This document shows, piece by piece, positions 42,782 through 52,607 of a stretch of 64,000 nucleotides of DNA. This stretch comes from Saprospiraceae bacterium (GTDB lineage Bacteria; Bacteroidota; Bacteroidia; Chitinophagales; Saprospiraceae). The position numbers were made by a program, and so were the translations under genes. The notes beneath the pieces are model-generated. The model was not told where the DNA came from. It saw only the letters and a program-made list of their open reading frames with translations, and did no database searches. The DNA is taken from the NCBI GenBank assembly GCA_022842725.1, contig JALHOZ010000008.1, positions 95,362 through 159,361 on the forward strand. Direction: 5' to 3'. The stretch's first letter is position 1; every line of letters begins with the position of its first letter.

Positions 42782-44362
42782 ATGATGACCCAAAAAAATA
42801 CTTTTGTATTTTATATGTTGCCTTTGGGATTGCTGCTGATTTTATCCGGGGTTCATTTTGTGTTTTTTCATGGTGGGTATTTGGGATACGATGAATTGGA
42901 ATATGCTCGATTGGCATCCTTATGGTCAGACGGAAGATTTGAACATGATAGTTTGTATGCGTACAGGTATGCCGGTTTTTTGCCGCTTGCCTTGTTGTAC
43001 AGGTTTTTTGGACCGGAAGATTTTTCAAATGCACTGTTTTCAGTCTTGTTTTTAGCAGGGATTTTGTTATTGGTACTTCGATGGCAAAAACCGGTCAGTT
43101 ATGTTACTACCATTGTCATAGTCCTTTCTTTGGTTTGTGCACCGTTACATCTTTTGTATCTTGAAAAACCGATGCCGGATATTGTTACGGAATTTGGGTT
43201 TTTGTTGTGCTTTTATGTTTATTACAAAAAAAAGTTTGATCATACCACAAATAGAACCTGGATACATGTTTTGCTCTTTATGATTGGTTTTTTATGTATC
43301 TTTTTTTCAAAAGAAACCTTTTTGATCATCTATCCGTTTTTTTTATTCTTTTTTATAAAAGACATTTTTCGTAAAAAACAGCTTACTTTCTGGGTGTCAA
43401 CGGCCATTTCTATATTCCTTTTCGGATTGATATATTTGCTATTGAACAAAGTGTTTTTAGGAAATTCTATGGCCCGTATAGATGCCATTTTTACCAACCG
43501 GTATATTTCTGAATGTACCTATGAATTGCAGCCTGTTTCTGTTGTCTTGGAAAGAATATTATACAAACTTTGGGTAGAAATGAGCAGAAGCGGGTTTTTA
43601 TGGCCCCTGGGTTTTGTTGTGATCTGGTGGTTTCGCAAAAATACCGACCCGAAAAATAAATTTTTGGCAGTTTCCTGGGTAATGTTGATGTTGCTTGCAA
43701 ATTTTATGACGATTTCTTATACGGATTATGTTCCGCTTTGTCATGACCCGAGACATTTTTTATACATTTTGCCTCTCGGAGCCGTTATACTCGCAAAAGG
43801 GTGGCAAGGAATTCCAAACTATTCATTTATTGAAAAGATAGTCTTATCGTTGGTTTGGTTACTTCAGTTGGGCATAGGTTTGTATTTTTCTCATGAAAAT
43901 ACCTGGTTCCTTTTTTTACCTTTCATAGTGGCTGTTTGGGTGCCATCTTTCAAAGGGTATTCTTGGGTTACAACCAGTTTATTCCTTGTCGGAATGTTGT
44001 CCGTTTATACCCAAAATGCAAATTATAATCTGACCATCAACCACAAAGGACAAAAAGCATTGATTGAAGCGGTTTTAAAACGTGACGATGAACCAAAATG
44101 GATACTTACCGATGGTGCCAATACCAATATCGGCAGTTTTTATGCACAATATAATGATAAAAATCAGTTTGTGGTTTTCAAAGATTATGACCCAAAAATT
44201 CATCAGGGGAGAGATGTGTACATTATTTTAAATGGTATGACGGCCTATCTTTCCAATACGGATTGGGATAAAGTTCCCGAATTTGTAAAATCTGCTGATA
44301 AAAATATTCCCGTATTATTTAAAAATGAAGCAGGAGCGGTTTACAAGATTCCAAAACAGTAA
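42782..44362 (+). CDS. Polytopic GT-C-like membrane protein (possible GT39-type glycosyltransferase)
   Basis: About 526 residues from ATG 42782; the open frame reaches 42563, but that part overlaps the divergent lipoprotein gene. Some ten hydrophobic segments are visible. The first loop holds G-Y-D-E-L-E-Y-A-R (about 36-44), the acidic motif expected in the first periplasmic loop of GT-C dolichol- or undecaprenyl-phosphate-sugar transferases. The C-terminal soluble part ends in a beta-rich domain. The donor and acceptor are unknown. A weak -7-like TACTTTTA lies about 20 bp upstream. Confidence 0.7.
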   Translation: MMTQKNTFVFYMLPLGLLLILSGVHFVFFHGGYLGYDELEYARLASLWSDGRFEHDSLYAYRYAGFLPLALLYRFFGPEDFSNALFSVLFLAGILLLVLRWQKPVSYVTTIVIVLSLVCAPLHLLYLEKPMPDIVTEFGFLLCFYVYYKKKFDHTTNRTWIHVLLFMIGFLCIFFSKETFLIIYPFFLFFFIKDIFRKKQLTFWVSTAISIFLFGLIYLLLNKVFLGNSMARIDAIFTNRYISECTYELQPVSVVLERILYKLWVEMSRSGFLWPLGFVVIWWFRKNTDPKNKFLAVSWVMLMLLANFMTISYTDYVPLCHDPRHFLYILPLGAVILAKGWQGIPNYSFIEKIVLSLVWLLQLGIGLYFSHENTWFLFLPFIVAVWVPSFKGYSWVTTSLFLVGMLSVYTQNANYNLTINHKGQKALIEAVLKRDDEPKWILTDGANTNIGSFYAQYNDKNQFVVFKDYDPKIHQGRDVYIILNGMTAYLSNTDWDKVPEFVKSADKNIPVLFKNEAGAVYKIPKQ

Positions 44363-44412
44363 GCTTAATATGGTTTTAAAGTGTTCGTTTCTTTAGTTGA
44401 AAATGAATTGTG

Positions 44413-44420
44413 TACTTTTG
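44413..44420 (+). promoter_or_regulatory. -7 promoter box TACTTTTG
   Basis: An exact TAnnTTTG 18 bp before the bestrophin ATG. Confidence 0.6.
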
Positions 44421-44438
44421 TTCTTTTAATTTCCATAG

Positions 44439-45323
44439 ATGATTCAATATAATCCTAAAGATTGGTTTGTTGCCTTGTTCAGCATTCATAAAGCTGATAC
44501 TTTCCGGGCATTGACTCCTTTGTTGTTGTTTTTTATTTTTTATTCGTGGGGTATTGTTTATCTCGAGGTGGAATATTTTAAACTATCTGAAAACAGTGCT
44601 GCCAAGAACCTGACTATCATGCACACGCTCCTTGGTTTTGCTATATCCATGTTGTTGGTGTTCAGAACAAACACGGCCTATGACCGCTGGTGGGAAGGAA
44701 GAAAACTCTGGGGCTCATTGGTCAATACATCTACCAATCTGGCACTAAAAATCAAAACATACGTTGACAAAAGCAGGAAAGAGGATTTGAACTTTTTTGC
44801 AAAATATATTCCTTTGTACAGTCGGGTTCTCGCTATCCACCTCAATAAAAATCATCTCAAAGATTTTGAAGAAATCGAAGAGAGTAAAACTTTTGGTGAA
44901 TCTACCCACCATCCTAATTTTGTTGCCGGACAGATATTTAAAAGGATAGATGCTCTGCATAAAGAAGGGGTTTTGACAGGCGACCATTTGATTTTACTCA
45001 ATGCAGAAATGCAATCACTCAGTGATATCTGCGGAGGATGTGAAAGGATTAAAAATACACCTATTCCTTTCAGTTACAGTGTTTTTATCAAAAAGTTTAT
45101 CTTCATTTATGTAGGAACCCTGCCGATAGGGTTTGCCTTTTCATTACATTATTATACCATTCCGGTGACTACCTTTATTTTTTATGTTCTCGCCAGTCTG
45201 GAGCTTATCGCCGAAGAAATTGAAGATCCTTTCGGAGGCGATAATAATGACCTTCCCTTGATTACTATTTCCAAAAATATTAAAAACAGGGTGTTGGAGA
45301 TTTTTGGACTTTTTACCAAATAA
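44439..45323 (+). CDS. Bestrophin-family membrane channel protein
   Basis: 294 residues. The signature F-R-T-N-T-A-Y-D-R-W-W-E-G-R (about 72-85) and the late E-L-I-A-E-E-I-E-D-P-F-G-G-D-x-N-D-L-P mark the bacterial bestrophin (YneE/UPF0187) family. Four membrane segments are expected. Homologues form pentameric ion channels, anion or cation selective. The gene has its own promoter and is not in an obvious operon. Confidence 0.93.
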   Translation: MIQYNPKDWFVALFSIHKADTFRALTPLLLFFIFYSWGIVYLEVEYFKLSENSAAKNLTIMHTLLGFAISMLLVFRTNTAYDRWWEGRKLWGSLVNTSTNLALKIKTYVDKSRKEDLNFFAKYIPLYSRVLAIHLNKNHLKDFEEIEESKTFGESTHHPNFVAGQIFKRIDALHKEGVLTGDHLILLNAEMQSLSDICGGCERIKNTPIPFSYSVFIKKFIFIYVGTLPIGFAFSLHYYTIPVTTFIFYVLASLELIAEEIEDPFGGDNNDLPLITISKNIKNRVLEIFGLFTK

Positions 45324-45455
45324 TTCGTTTCTTAACTACAATATACTCCATATTGGTTTGATGTAAAAACTATTCCTCATTCTCCATCCAAATAAGCAGT
45401 AATACGGGCTGTAAAATCAGGTATTTATACTGATTTTTGATTGTATTGTGATATT

Positions 45456-45463
45456 TACTTTTG
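45456..45463 (+). promoter_or_regulatory. -7 promoter box TACTTTTG with long leader
   Basis: An exact TAnnTTTG with a TTTG 16 bp upstream. The next credible start codon is 45650, giving a leader of about 180 nt. The 326-bp gap 45324-45649 holds no other feature I can support. Confidence 0.5.
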
Positions 45464-45649
45464 CATTATCAATAGTAAAGGAATATTGGTTTTTAAAATA
45501 TTGGTTTTTTTAGTTGTAATTTTTTTGGGTTCGAAAAAGTGGCTTTTAAGCTTTTTTCTGACTATTTCTGTAACAGGATTTTCGCATGGTAACTTTTCCG
45601 TAAGGGTAACATATTTTCTATATATCAATGTAAATCAAAATGTAATATC

Positions 45650-47167
45650 ATGAAATCAATGTATTCAACTTTCCTTTTTTGTTTCTGTCTGGTCATACTC
45701 TTTTTTCAATGTAAACCCAAGTCTGAAACCGAAGTTATCGCAGAATTGGCTTATAATGTTCTCCCCGATAATGTATATCCTTCCTGCACACTTTCTCAAA
45801 CAACCTTTAATTCCTGGTTTCAAAGTGGAACCGCTTCAGAAAACGGGTCAGTAACTCCTGCCAATAGTGTCGACTTTGTGCATAACAACAATTGTGATTT
45901 TTACCAATGGTCGGCCCGAATGTTTTTATGGATTACTTCTCCTCAATCTTCCGGTTACAACCTGAACTCTCCGTTGTTTTATACAGTATCACCGCCTGAT
46001 TCTCTCAATCAAAGGGTTTTGATTCCCAATAGTCCGGGAACTCCGCTAAGGGCTGGAGCCAATATTTCAAAAGATGGCCTGGTTGATTCAGAAGAAGGTC
46101 AGGCTACGGATGATGTGCTCATGGCTCAAAACGGGTCTTTGCTTTATTATATTACTTTTGTAAATGACATGTATGCTGTATGGATGTCTGGTGTTAAAGC
46201 CGGTGCTTTGCCCGGAAAATCATTTCCATCCACGACCAAAGACAGGGATGCTATCTTAGCTTATGCAAAAAGTATCGGTGTGACTTTGTCAGAGCCCAAT
46301 ACCCTGGCCATGGAATTAAAAACTTCCTGGGTTGAAGCTTCTTCTCTTACCAATCCACAGGATTATGTTGTAATCGATGCCATTGTTCCGGTTTATGATA
46401 CCACCTCGACAACAGTATGGAAACCTGTTAATGAAAAAACGACCAAACTGGCATTGGTAGGTATACATGTCGTTGGCAGTACTTCAGGACATCCTGAAAT
46501 GGTTTGGGCAACATTCGAACATAAAAACAATGCTCCGAATGCAGCATACGTTTATAACAATACCCAAAATAATCCGGTAACAGTTCCTGCTGACACCGGC
46601 AATGGTTGGCTTTTAAATGGTGATGTTTCTAATTCAAATACCAATGATTCCCATATGTCATTTGACAAAAAGAACGGAAATATTCTGGCAAAACCCAATT
46701 TTACGATTTCTGCAAGCAATACATTGAGAACAAAACCGTGGGGATCCGCAGTTGATACGATTCCGAATCAGAATGTTGTTTCTGTTGCCCAATCCAACAG
46801 CGAAGTTCTGTCGCTAAATGTATCTGTACAAAATAATCTGGTAGGTAATGATATCCGCAAAAATTATTTGTTTTTGGGTGCTACATGGACACCAAACGGA
46901 TTAGGGCCTAACGGTATCAGTTATACACCTGTTTATCAGGATTCCCTGAATACTGTCGGAGTTGCTATAGGAACGAGCCAATTGGCAAACAGTACGATGG
47001 AAACTTATGCGCAGAATGGATTGGAATACAATCAGTTTGGAAGTTGTTTTGGCTGCCATAGTGCCGGTGGGAAAATAGATCCGGGTAGTATCAGTCACAT
47101 ATTTGAAGCATTACAACCACTGGGTCAGGGATTACGACAAAAACAATCTGTCTTGGAGAAAAAATAA
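45650..47167 (+). CDS. Exported lipoprotein-like protein with one CXXCH haem motif
   Basis: 505 residues. The N-terminal hydrophobic stretch ends in F-F-Q-C (Cys21), a poor lipobox. Near residue 465 the motif S-C-F-G-C-H fits a single c-type haem attachment site. The middle is mostly beta with no family I can name; W-x-A-R-M-F-L-W-I near residue 89 and the paired V-V-I-D-A-I-V-P-V-Y and L-A-L-V-G-I-H-V-V-G-S-T-S-G-H-P-E-M-V-W strands are the most distinctive parts. It probably sits in the periplasm or outer membrane and may bind haem. Confidence 0.6.
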   Translation: MKSMYSTFLFCFCLVILFFQCKPKSETEVIAELAYNVLPDNVYPSCTLSQTTFNSWFQSGTASENGSVTPANSVDFVHNNNCDFYQWSARMFLWITSPQSSGYNLNSPLFYTVSPPDSLNQRVLIPNSPGTPLRAGANISKDGLVDSEEGQATDDVLMAQNGSLLYYITFVNDMYAVWMSGVKAGALPGKSFPSTTKDRDAILAYAKSIGVTLSEPNTLAMELKTSWVEASSLTNPQDYVVIDAIVPVYDTTSTTVWKPVNEKTTKLALVGIHVVGSTSGHPEMVWATFEHKNNAPNAAYVYNNTQNNPVTVPADTGNGWLLNGDVSNSNTNDSHMSFDKKNGNILAKPNFTISASNTLRTKPWGSAVDTIPNQNVVSVAQSNSEVLSLNVSVQNNLVGNDIRKNYLFLGATWTPNGLGPNGISYTPVYQDSLNTVGVAIGTSQLANSTMETYAQNGLEYNQFGSCFGCHSAGGKIDPGSISHIFEALQPLGQGLRQKQSVLEKK

Positions 47168-47192
47168 TTGAAGTCGGGTGTTTTTAATACAT

Positions 47193-47229
47193 AAGGTTAA
47201 GAACGAATTTTCGGTCTTAACCTTTTTTC
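47193..47229. terminator. Bidirectional terminator
   Basis: AAGGTTAAGA (47193-47202) pairs with TCTTAACCTT (47215-47224), with an inner CGAA/TTCG step and a T run, between convergent genes. Confidence 0.85.
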
Positions 47230-49305
47230 TTAATAAGAACCAAGATATCTGCGTAAAAACCATTCCAAACCAAGCAACAATAATATCAGAAAACAAATCC
47301 ATTTGAAGTGGATAACGGACTTGGTGATATTGCTTTGAAAAAGGGATGGTTTCAAACTTTTATCTTCCCTGATCAGTTGTGACAGAGATGGTATTTCATC
47401 AGGACGTATGACCTTGCCGCCGTATTTCTGAACCAGACCTCTCAAAACATCATGCCGGGCTACCAGATCATTGTTTTCCAGGTCAACAGCTTCTACCGTA
47501 AATGTATTTGTTGCCGTCTGCAATTGGTTGTTATGTGTCACTGACCCTTTGATCGTATATGAACCCGGAGGAAACATACCGGCATTAAGCTGGTAGCTGC
47601 GGCCACTTTTCGAAAACGTAAACGTATAGTCTTTATTGTCTTCACTTTTGATGACCAATGAAGCGTCAGGTTCGTTGATGAGTTCATAATTGTCATTATA
47701 GAGCTGGGCATCTACCATGATGGGTTCGTTTTCCCGATAAATATTTTTTCCCGGGTTGACCCTGAATTTTCGTTTGTCCTCTTTAATGCTGGTCCACTGG
47801 AGAGATTTGTTTAAAAGTTCACCGACCTGATCATAGGTTTGAGTCAGTACAAAATCGGCCATTCTCCATTTCCAGAGACCTTCGCCACAAAAAACGGCAA
47901 CTCTGCTGCCTTTTGACTCTCCGAAAACCAATTGAGGGTAGTTGGTTTTGATTTTTTTAATATTCTGATAGCTAAATACCTGAGTATTTGATTTGGTTTT
48001 ATATTCTCCGAAAGGTGTCAAAAGGGGAGGGAATGATTTAACCGAACTTTTGAGAGGATCTGACACTGTAAAGGCATTAAAACCTGTACCTATTTCAGCC
48101 TGCACTTCTTCAAAATTTTTACTGTTTCCGGAAATGGTTATCAATTCCTGAACCTGGTTGAATTGAGGAAGAGAAGTCTGCATACCTACCACAAAAAATA
48201 AAGGGGTCTTTTTTGCCTGAAGCGCACTCAATTCTGTTTTAATGGTATTTTTATCTGATGGCAGATTATGAAGAATAGCCAAATCAAATTTCCCGATATT
48301 CGCTATGTTTTCTCCGGCAAAATGTACTTCAGCTTCATAATTTTTATTTTGTTCTATCAATTGTTTGATAGCTGCAATATCAGGGTGAGGGCTATTGGCC
48401 AAAACGAGAATTTTTTGTCTGCCATCTAAAACCTCTACATAAATATCTTTATAATTATTGGTTTTGTTTTTTTCGTCGCCCAAAGGAATTAACGTAATTC
48501 TGTATTTGGAAATGCCAACCTTGAGTGCTTCGAGTTCAATATTTTTTGTCGAAAAATATTCTTTAGAATCCGGTTTTATGGTTTCTTCCCATACCTTTTT
48601 GCCATTATTTTCAACGATTAATTTTGAGACTGTATTGGGAGCGCTCAAGGCTCTGATATCGATCTGTAATGAAAATTTATCACCGAGGTAGACAATTTTA
48701 TTATAAAAAACATCGCTGACCATAAGATCTTTATACTTTGTAGTATCACCCAACGCGACGATGTATAGCGGTGTATTGATAAAGGCATCCAGATACAGCG
48801 GATTGCTGCCTTCATTAAAAATTCCGTCGGTACTCATTATTACGGCACCTACATTCTGATCAGCATAATTTTCATCTACATATTTAAACAACCCGGAAAA
48901 ACTGGTTGACTTTTTTTCCGCGGCAGACAAAGTATCTTCCGTTGTATTAGTGGCAAAACGTACATTTTTTACATTAAAATCTTCAGCAAAAGAACCTCCT
49001 AAACTATTCCAATTGTCAATAAATCCTTGATTTTTTTGTACTTCCAATGAATAGGACACATCCTGAGCCATAACGATCAACGGAGGTTTGATTTCTTCTT
49101 TCAAAGATTTGATGACCGGAGAAAAAAGCAGGACAATAATTAAACCTACGACAAAACCCCGAAGAAAAGCCAGTATGTAGGTGGCATAATGCGGACTGGA
49201 AAATTTATTTTCCCTGAAGTATAAAAAGGCTGCGTAGAGACTTCCGGTTATGATGGCTATCAACAGGGCGATTCCTGCGTCGGGAAAACTAATTGAACTG
49301 ATCAC
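47230..49305 (-). CDS. VWA-like membrane protein (BatA-related layout)
   Basis: 691 residues. Two N-terminal membrane helices (about 10-27 and 43-62) and a C-terminal one (about 668-685) flank a large periplasmic part. A degenerate MIDAS motif D-V-S-Y-S-L-E occurs near residue 82, and A-V-I-M-S-T-D-G-I-F near 153 resembles the later VWA strand. An Ig-like segment follows after residue 530 (N-I-Y-R-E-N-E-P-I-M-V-D-A-Q-L-Y). I know such proteins only as uncharacterised Bacteroidota membrane proteins; they may sense or hold a ligand at the envelope. Confidence 0.6.
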   Translation of the reverse strand: MISSISFPDAGIALLIAIITGSLYAAFLYFRENKFSSPHYATYILAFLRGFVVGLIIVLLFSPVIKSLKEEIKPPLIVMAQDVSYSLEVQKNQGFIDNWNSLGGSFAEDFNVKNVRFATNTTEDTLSAAEKKSTSFSGLFKYVDENYADQNVGAVIMSTDGIFNEGSNPLYLDAFINTPLYIVALGDTTKYKDLMVSDVFYNKIVYLGDKFSLQIDIRALSAPNTVSKLIVENNGKKVWEETIKPDSKEYFSTKNIELEALKVGISKYRITLIPLGDEKNKTNNYKDIYVEVLDGRQKILVLANSPHPDIAAIKQLIEQNKNYEAEVHFAGENIANIGKFDLAILHNLPSDKNTIKTELSALQAKKTPLFFVVGMQTSLPQFNQVQELITISGNSKNFEEVQAEIGTGFNAFTVSDPLKSSVKSFPPLLTPFGEYKTKSNTQVFSYQNIKKIKTNYPQLVFGESKGSRVAVFCGEGLWKWRMADFVLTQTYDQVGELLNKSLQWTSIKEDKRKFRVNPGKNIYRENEPIMVDAQLYNDNYELINEPDASLVIKSEDNKDYTFTFSKSGRSYQLNAGMFPPGSYTIKGSVTHNNQLQTATNTFTVEAVDLENNDLVARHDVLRGLVQKYGGKVIRPDEIPSLSQLIREDKSLKPSLFQSNITKSVIHFKWICFLILLLLGLEWFLRRYLGSY

Positions 49306-49437
49306 TTGTTGAATTAAAGTTAATAATCAAGTAGGTAAACATTTAATAGGCTTCAGAGGTTTATTTTTCTGTTAAAATTTACCTTAGTTGTTATCTTTTA
49401 CCCTGATTTTACGTTACAGTGTTTTAAAAATATATAC

Positions 49438-50712
49438 ATGAAGTTGCTTTTGAGCTTGTTTTTAACCTGTTTTTTGACGGCCTCTGTTTTTGCTTCTTAT
49501 ATCTTTATTCCGATGGAGCACGACAAACAGAAGGACCACCTGAAAGCATACGGTATCACGTATTGGGTATTGACCCAAAATGTAGAGGCTTATTGGCTTT
49601 TAAACTACAGAGGAGGCAGTTTTGCGTTTCCATATACCAAAACCTTTGAAAAGGAATGTAAAGTAAGAGGCGTCAGTTTTGAGGTGATTTCAGACAGTGA
49701 GTGGTTGAGTATCCGGTCTTCTATCAACAATCCTGAAATCAATCAGGAGGTCATCAAACTCGAAAAAGCTCCCAAAATTGCCGTTTATACGCCGGATTTT
49801 AACCCTATGGGAATGCGGATTCAGCCTTGGGATGATGCGGTGACCCTTGTTTTGACCTATGCAGAAATCCCCTTTGATAAAATATACGACCGTGAAGTCA
49901 TCGGTGAAAAACTTGTTGAATATGACTGGTTGCATCTCCATCACGAGGATTTTACCGGACAATACGGAAAATTTTACGGCAATCAGGGAGGACAAGCCTG
50001 GTATAAAGTCAATCAACAAAAAATCGAGGCATTGGCTTCAGATCTGGGTTTTTCCAAGGTTTCTCATCTGAAACTGGCTGTGGCCAAAAAAATAAAAGAA
50101 TTTGTTGCCGGCGGAGGATTTATGTTTGCGATGTGTTCTGCTACAGATACCTATGACATTGCCCTGGCTGCTGAGGGTATAGACATCTGTGCGGATGTTT
50201 ATGACGGTGACGGCTATGATCCCGATGCCAATAACAAACTGGATTATTCGAAAACTTTTGCTTACAGAGATTTTCAGTTAATACTCAATCCTATGGTTTA
50301 CGAACATTCGGACATTGACAATAAAAACCGAAAAATTACTCCTGAAGTAGATTATTTTAACTTATTTGAGTTTTCAGCCAAATGGGACCCCATTCCCACT
50401 ATGTTATGTCAGAATCACACCCAAACGGTCAAAGGATTTATGGGACAATCGACGTCTTTCAAAAGAAGCCTGATCAAACCTGAAGTGCTTATTCTCGGAG
50501 AAACCAAATCTGCCGGAGAAGTTCGTTACATACACGGAACACATGGTTATGGTACCTGGTCATTTTACGGGGGACACGATCCGGAGGATTATCAGCACTT
50601 TGTCAATGATCCTGAGACCGATCTCAGCCTTCATCCGAATAGTCCGGGATATCGACTGATTTTGAATAATATCCTGTTTCCGGCTGCAGAGAAGAAAAAA
50701 CGGAAAACTTAG
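49438..50712 (+). CDS. Conserved exported Bacteroidota protein (often labelled asparagine synthetase B)
   Basis: 424 residues with a signal peptide to about A-S-Y (residue 20). The mature protein begins I-F-I-P-M-E-H-D-K-Q-K-D-H-L-K-A-Y-G, and W-L-L-N-Y-R-G-G-S-F-A-F-P follows near residue 55. G-G-G-F-M-F-A-M-C-S-A-T-D near 222 resembles the nucleophile strand of glutamine-amidotransferase-like folds. I recall relatives carrying the name asparagine synthetase B, but no ATP-pyrophosphatase domain is present, so that name looks wrong. The function is unknown. Confidence 0.6.
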   Translation: MKLLLSLFLTCFLTASVFASYIFIPMEHDKQKDHLKAYGITYWVLTQNVEAYWLLNYRGGSFAFPYTKTFEKECKVRGVSFEVISDSEWLSIRSSINNPEINQEVIKLEKAPKIAVYTPDFNPMGMRIQPWDDAVTLVLTYAEIPFDKIYDREVIGEKLVEYDWLHLHHEDFTGQYGKFYGNQGGQAWYKVNQQKIEALASDLGFSKVSHLKLAVAKKIKEFVAGGGFMFAMCSATDTYDIALAAEGIDICADVYDGDGYDPDANNKLDYSKTFAYRDFQLILNPMVYEHSDIDNKNRKITPEVDYFNLFEFSAKWDPIPTMLCQNHTQTVKGFMGQSTSFKRSLIKPEVLILGETKSAGEVRYIHGTHGYGTWSFYGGHDPEDYQHFVNDPETDLSLHPNSPGYRLILNNILFPAAEKKKRKT

Positions 50713-50746
50713 ACTACGTTTCTGCGATCATTAAAAAAAGGTCACT

Positions 50747-51307
50747 TTATTTGTCGCCCCAACGATAGGTTTTGATATCTATCCCGGCAAGGTCCAATAT
50801 TCTGTCAACCACGGTATCGACCACTTCTTCCAGCGTTTGTGGTTTTGAATAAAAAGAAGGTGTAGCCGGACAAATGATGGCCCCTGCTTCGGTCAATGTT
50901 TTCATATGGTTGATATGTAAAAGATTGTACGGTGTTTCCCTTGGGACAATGATCAATCTTCGCCTTTCTTTAAGTATAACATCAGCAGCTCTCGTGATGA
51001 GGTCATCAGAAATGCCGTGAGCTATCCTTGCCAAAAGTCCCATAGAACAGGGACAAACAATCATGGTTTGATATTGCGCAGACCCGGAAGCAAAAGGGGC
51101 AAAAAAATCTTTTTTATCGTAAAATGTAAACGGCCAATCTTCTTTTCGAAAGGTTGGAAGCTCGAGGTTCCAGTTTATTATTGCATTTTCCGTCATGACC
51201 ACTCCCAATTGAAGGGAACTGACGGTCATAAGTTTTTTCATCAACCTTTGAGCGTATATGGATCCGCTCGATCCACCGATAGCAAGAACAACTTTTTTGT
51301 TTTCCAT
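50747..51307 (-). CDS. ubiX: Flavin prenyltransferase UbiX
   Basis: 186 residues from ATG 51307; an in-frame upstream ATG at 51328 would overlap folC. The nucleotide-fold start A-I-G-G-S-S-G-S-I-Y-A-Q-R-L, the C-P-C-S-M-G-L-L-A-R-I-A-H-G segment, D-L-I-T-R-A-A-D-V-I-L-K-E-R and V-P-R-E-T-P-Y-N-L-L are diagnostic. It makes prenylated FMN, the UbiD cofactor; a UbiD is encoded at the left edge of the window. The gene follows folC with a 4-bp gap. Confidence 0.94.
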   Translation of the reverse strand: MENKKVVLAIGGSSGSIYAQRLMKKLMTVSSLQLGVVMTENAIINWNLELPTFRKEDWPFTFYDKKDFFAPFASGSAQYQTMIVCPCSMGLLARIAHGISDDLITRAADVILKERRRLIIVPRETPYNLLHINHMKTLTEAGAIICPATPSFYSKPQTLEEVVDTVVDRILDLAGIDIKTYRWGDK

Positions 51308-51311
51308 GAGA

Positions 51312-52604
51312 TTACAGGATTTCGGCAACTACAAAAATACTACCCCCAACAAATAAAACGTCATCCGGTTGCAATTTTTGTTTTGCTGCAGCAAATCCTT
51401 TTCGGACGCTGCTGTAGCTTTTTCCTTTTAATCCGTATGTTGTAGCTTTTTCTTGTAACAAGGTCGCATTGAGGCCCCTTGGAATATTGGCTTTTACAAA
51501 ATAATAGGTTGCACCTTTCGGAAATACAGCCAAAATTTTGTTTATTTCTTTGTCATTAACAAAACCTAAAACAATATGTAATTTGTTTTTCGGGCAGGAT
51601 TCCAAATATCTGACAACATATTGCAAACCGCCCTCATTATGGGCGCTATCAGCCAAAATAAAGGGTTTTGTTGACAGGATTTGCCATCTGCCCATAAATT
51701 TTGTATACGTACTGAAGTGAAGGAAAAACTTTGTCAGTTTTGCTACAACGTTTTTATCTTCTCCCAACAGATAGTGAAGTGCCGCCATGGCAGTGATCAG
51801 GTTTTTTTCCTGAAAAGGTCCGGAAATATCCATCTGGAAATTTGTTATCCAGGGTTTTCCAAATGCAAAAATATCCCAGGTTTCCGTTAATCCATTTGTT
51901 TTTTTGACGGCCTGAAAATCTTTTTCCGCCACCATATAAAGCGAATTTTTTTGTTTGGCGGTTTCGGCAAATACATGTCGCACTTCTTCCTGATCTTCGC
52001 CGATGATGACCGGAACGCCGGGTTTTATGATACCTGCTTTTTCAAAAGCGATTTTTTCCAAAGTATCGCCCAACATGTCCATATGATCAAAACTGATATT
52101 GGTGATCACACTGAGTAAAGGAGTGATTACATTCGTAGAATCCAGTCTTCCTCCCAAGCCGGTCTCAATGACAGCATAATCCACTTTTTTTTGATCAAAA
52201 TAATAGAAAGCAAGGGCAACAGTCATTTCAAAAAAGGACGGTTGTATCCGGATAATGTCCTGATAAAAGGTGTTGACAAATGATTTGACAAAATGGGGTT
52301 CTATATACTGACCGTTTATTTTGATTCTTTCTCTGAAATCTTTGTAATGTGGAGAAGTGTATAATCCTGTTTTGAATCCCATTGCCTGAAGCCCTCCTGC
52401 TATAAGGTGACTGGTACTTCCTTTTCCGTTAGTGCCGGCGATGTGGATGGTTTTTAGTTTTTGGTGGGGATTGCCGCAAGCCTCCAAAAGAGCCAGGGTA
52501 TTGGTCAGGTCTTTTTTGAAAGCCGGACTGCCAACCCTCTGAAACATCGGCAGCTGGTCATAAAAAAACTGTAAAACGTCCTGATATTTGGTAAAACGGG
52601 CCAT
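51312..52604 (-). CDS. folC: Folylpolyglutamate synthase / dihydrofolate synthase
   Basis: 430 residues. P-loop G-T-N-G-K-G-S-T-S (about 54-62), then Y-A-V-I-E-T-G-L-G-G-R-L-D-S-T-N-V-I and F-D-H-M-D-M-L-G-D-T-L. The C-terminal part has D-S-A-H-N-E-G-G-L. It adds glutamate to folates. It sits 3 bp after the ABC exporter gene and 4 bp before ubiX. Confidence 0.95.
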   Translation of the reverse strand: MARFTKYQDVLQFFYDQLPMFQRVGSPAFKKDLTNTLALLEACGNPHQKLKTIHIAGTNGKGSTSHLIAGGLQAMGFKTGLYTSPHYKDFRERIKINGQYIEPHFVKSFVNTFYQDIIRIQPSFFEMTVALAFYYFDQKKVDYAVIETGLGGRLDSTNVITPLLSVITNISFDHMDMLGDTLEKIAFEKAGIIKPGVPVIIGEDQEEVRHVFAETAKQKNSLYMVAEKDFQAVKKTNGLTETWDIFAFGKPWITNFQMDISGPFQEKNLITAMAALHYLLGEDKNVVAKLTKFFLHFSTYTKFMGRWQILSTKPFILADSAHNEGGLQYVVRYLESCPKNKLHIVLGFVNDKEINKILAVFPKGATYYFVKANIPRGLNATLLQEKATTYGLKGKSYSSVRKGFAAAKQKLQPDDVLFVGGSIFVVAEIL

Positions 52605-52607
52605 ATT

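Noticed and set aside
45441..45653. 70-residue hydrophobic frame in the leader of the CXXCH gene
   Set aside because: TTG start lies upstream of the -7 box, so it would not be transcribed whole; AT-rich chance hydrophobicity is likely.
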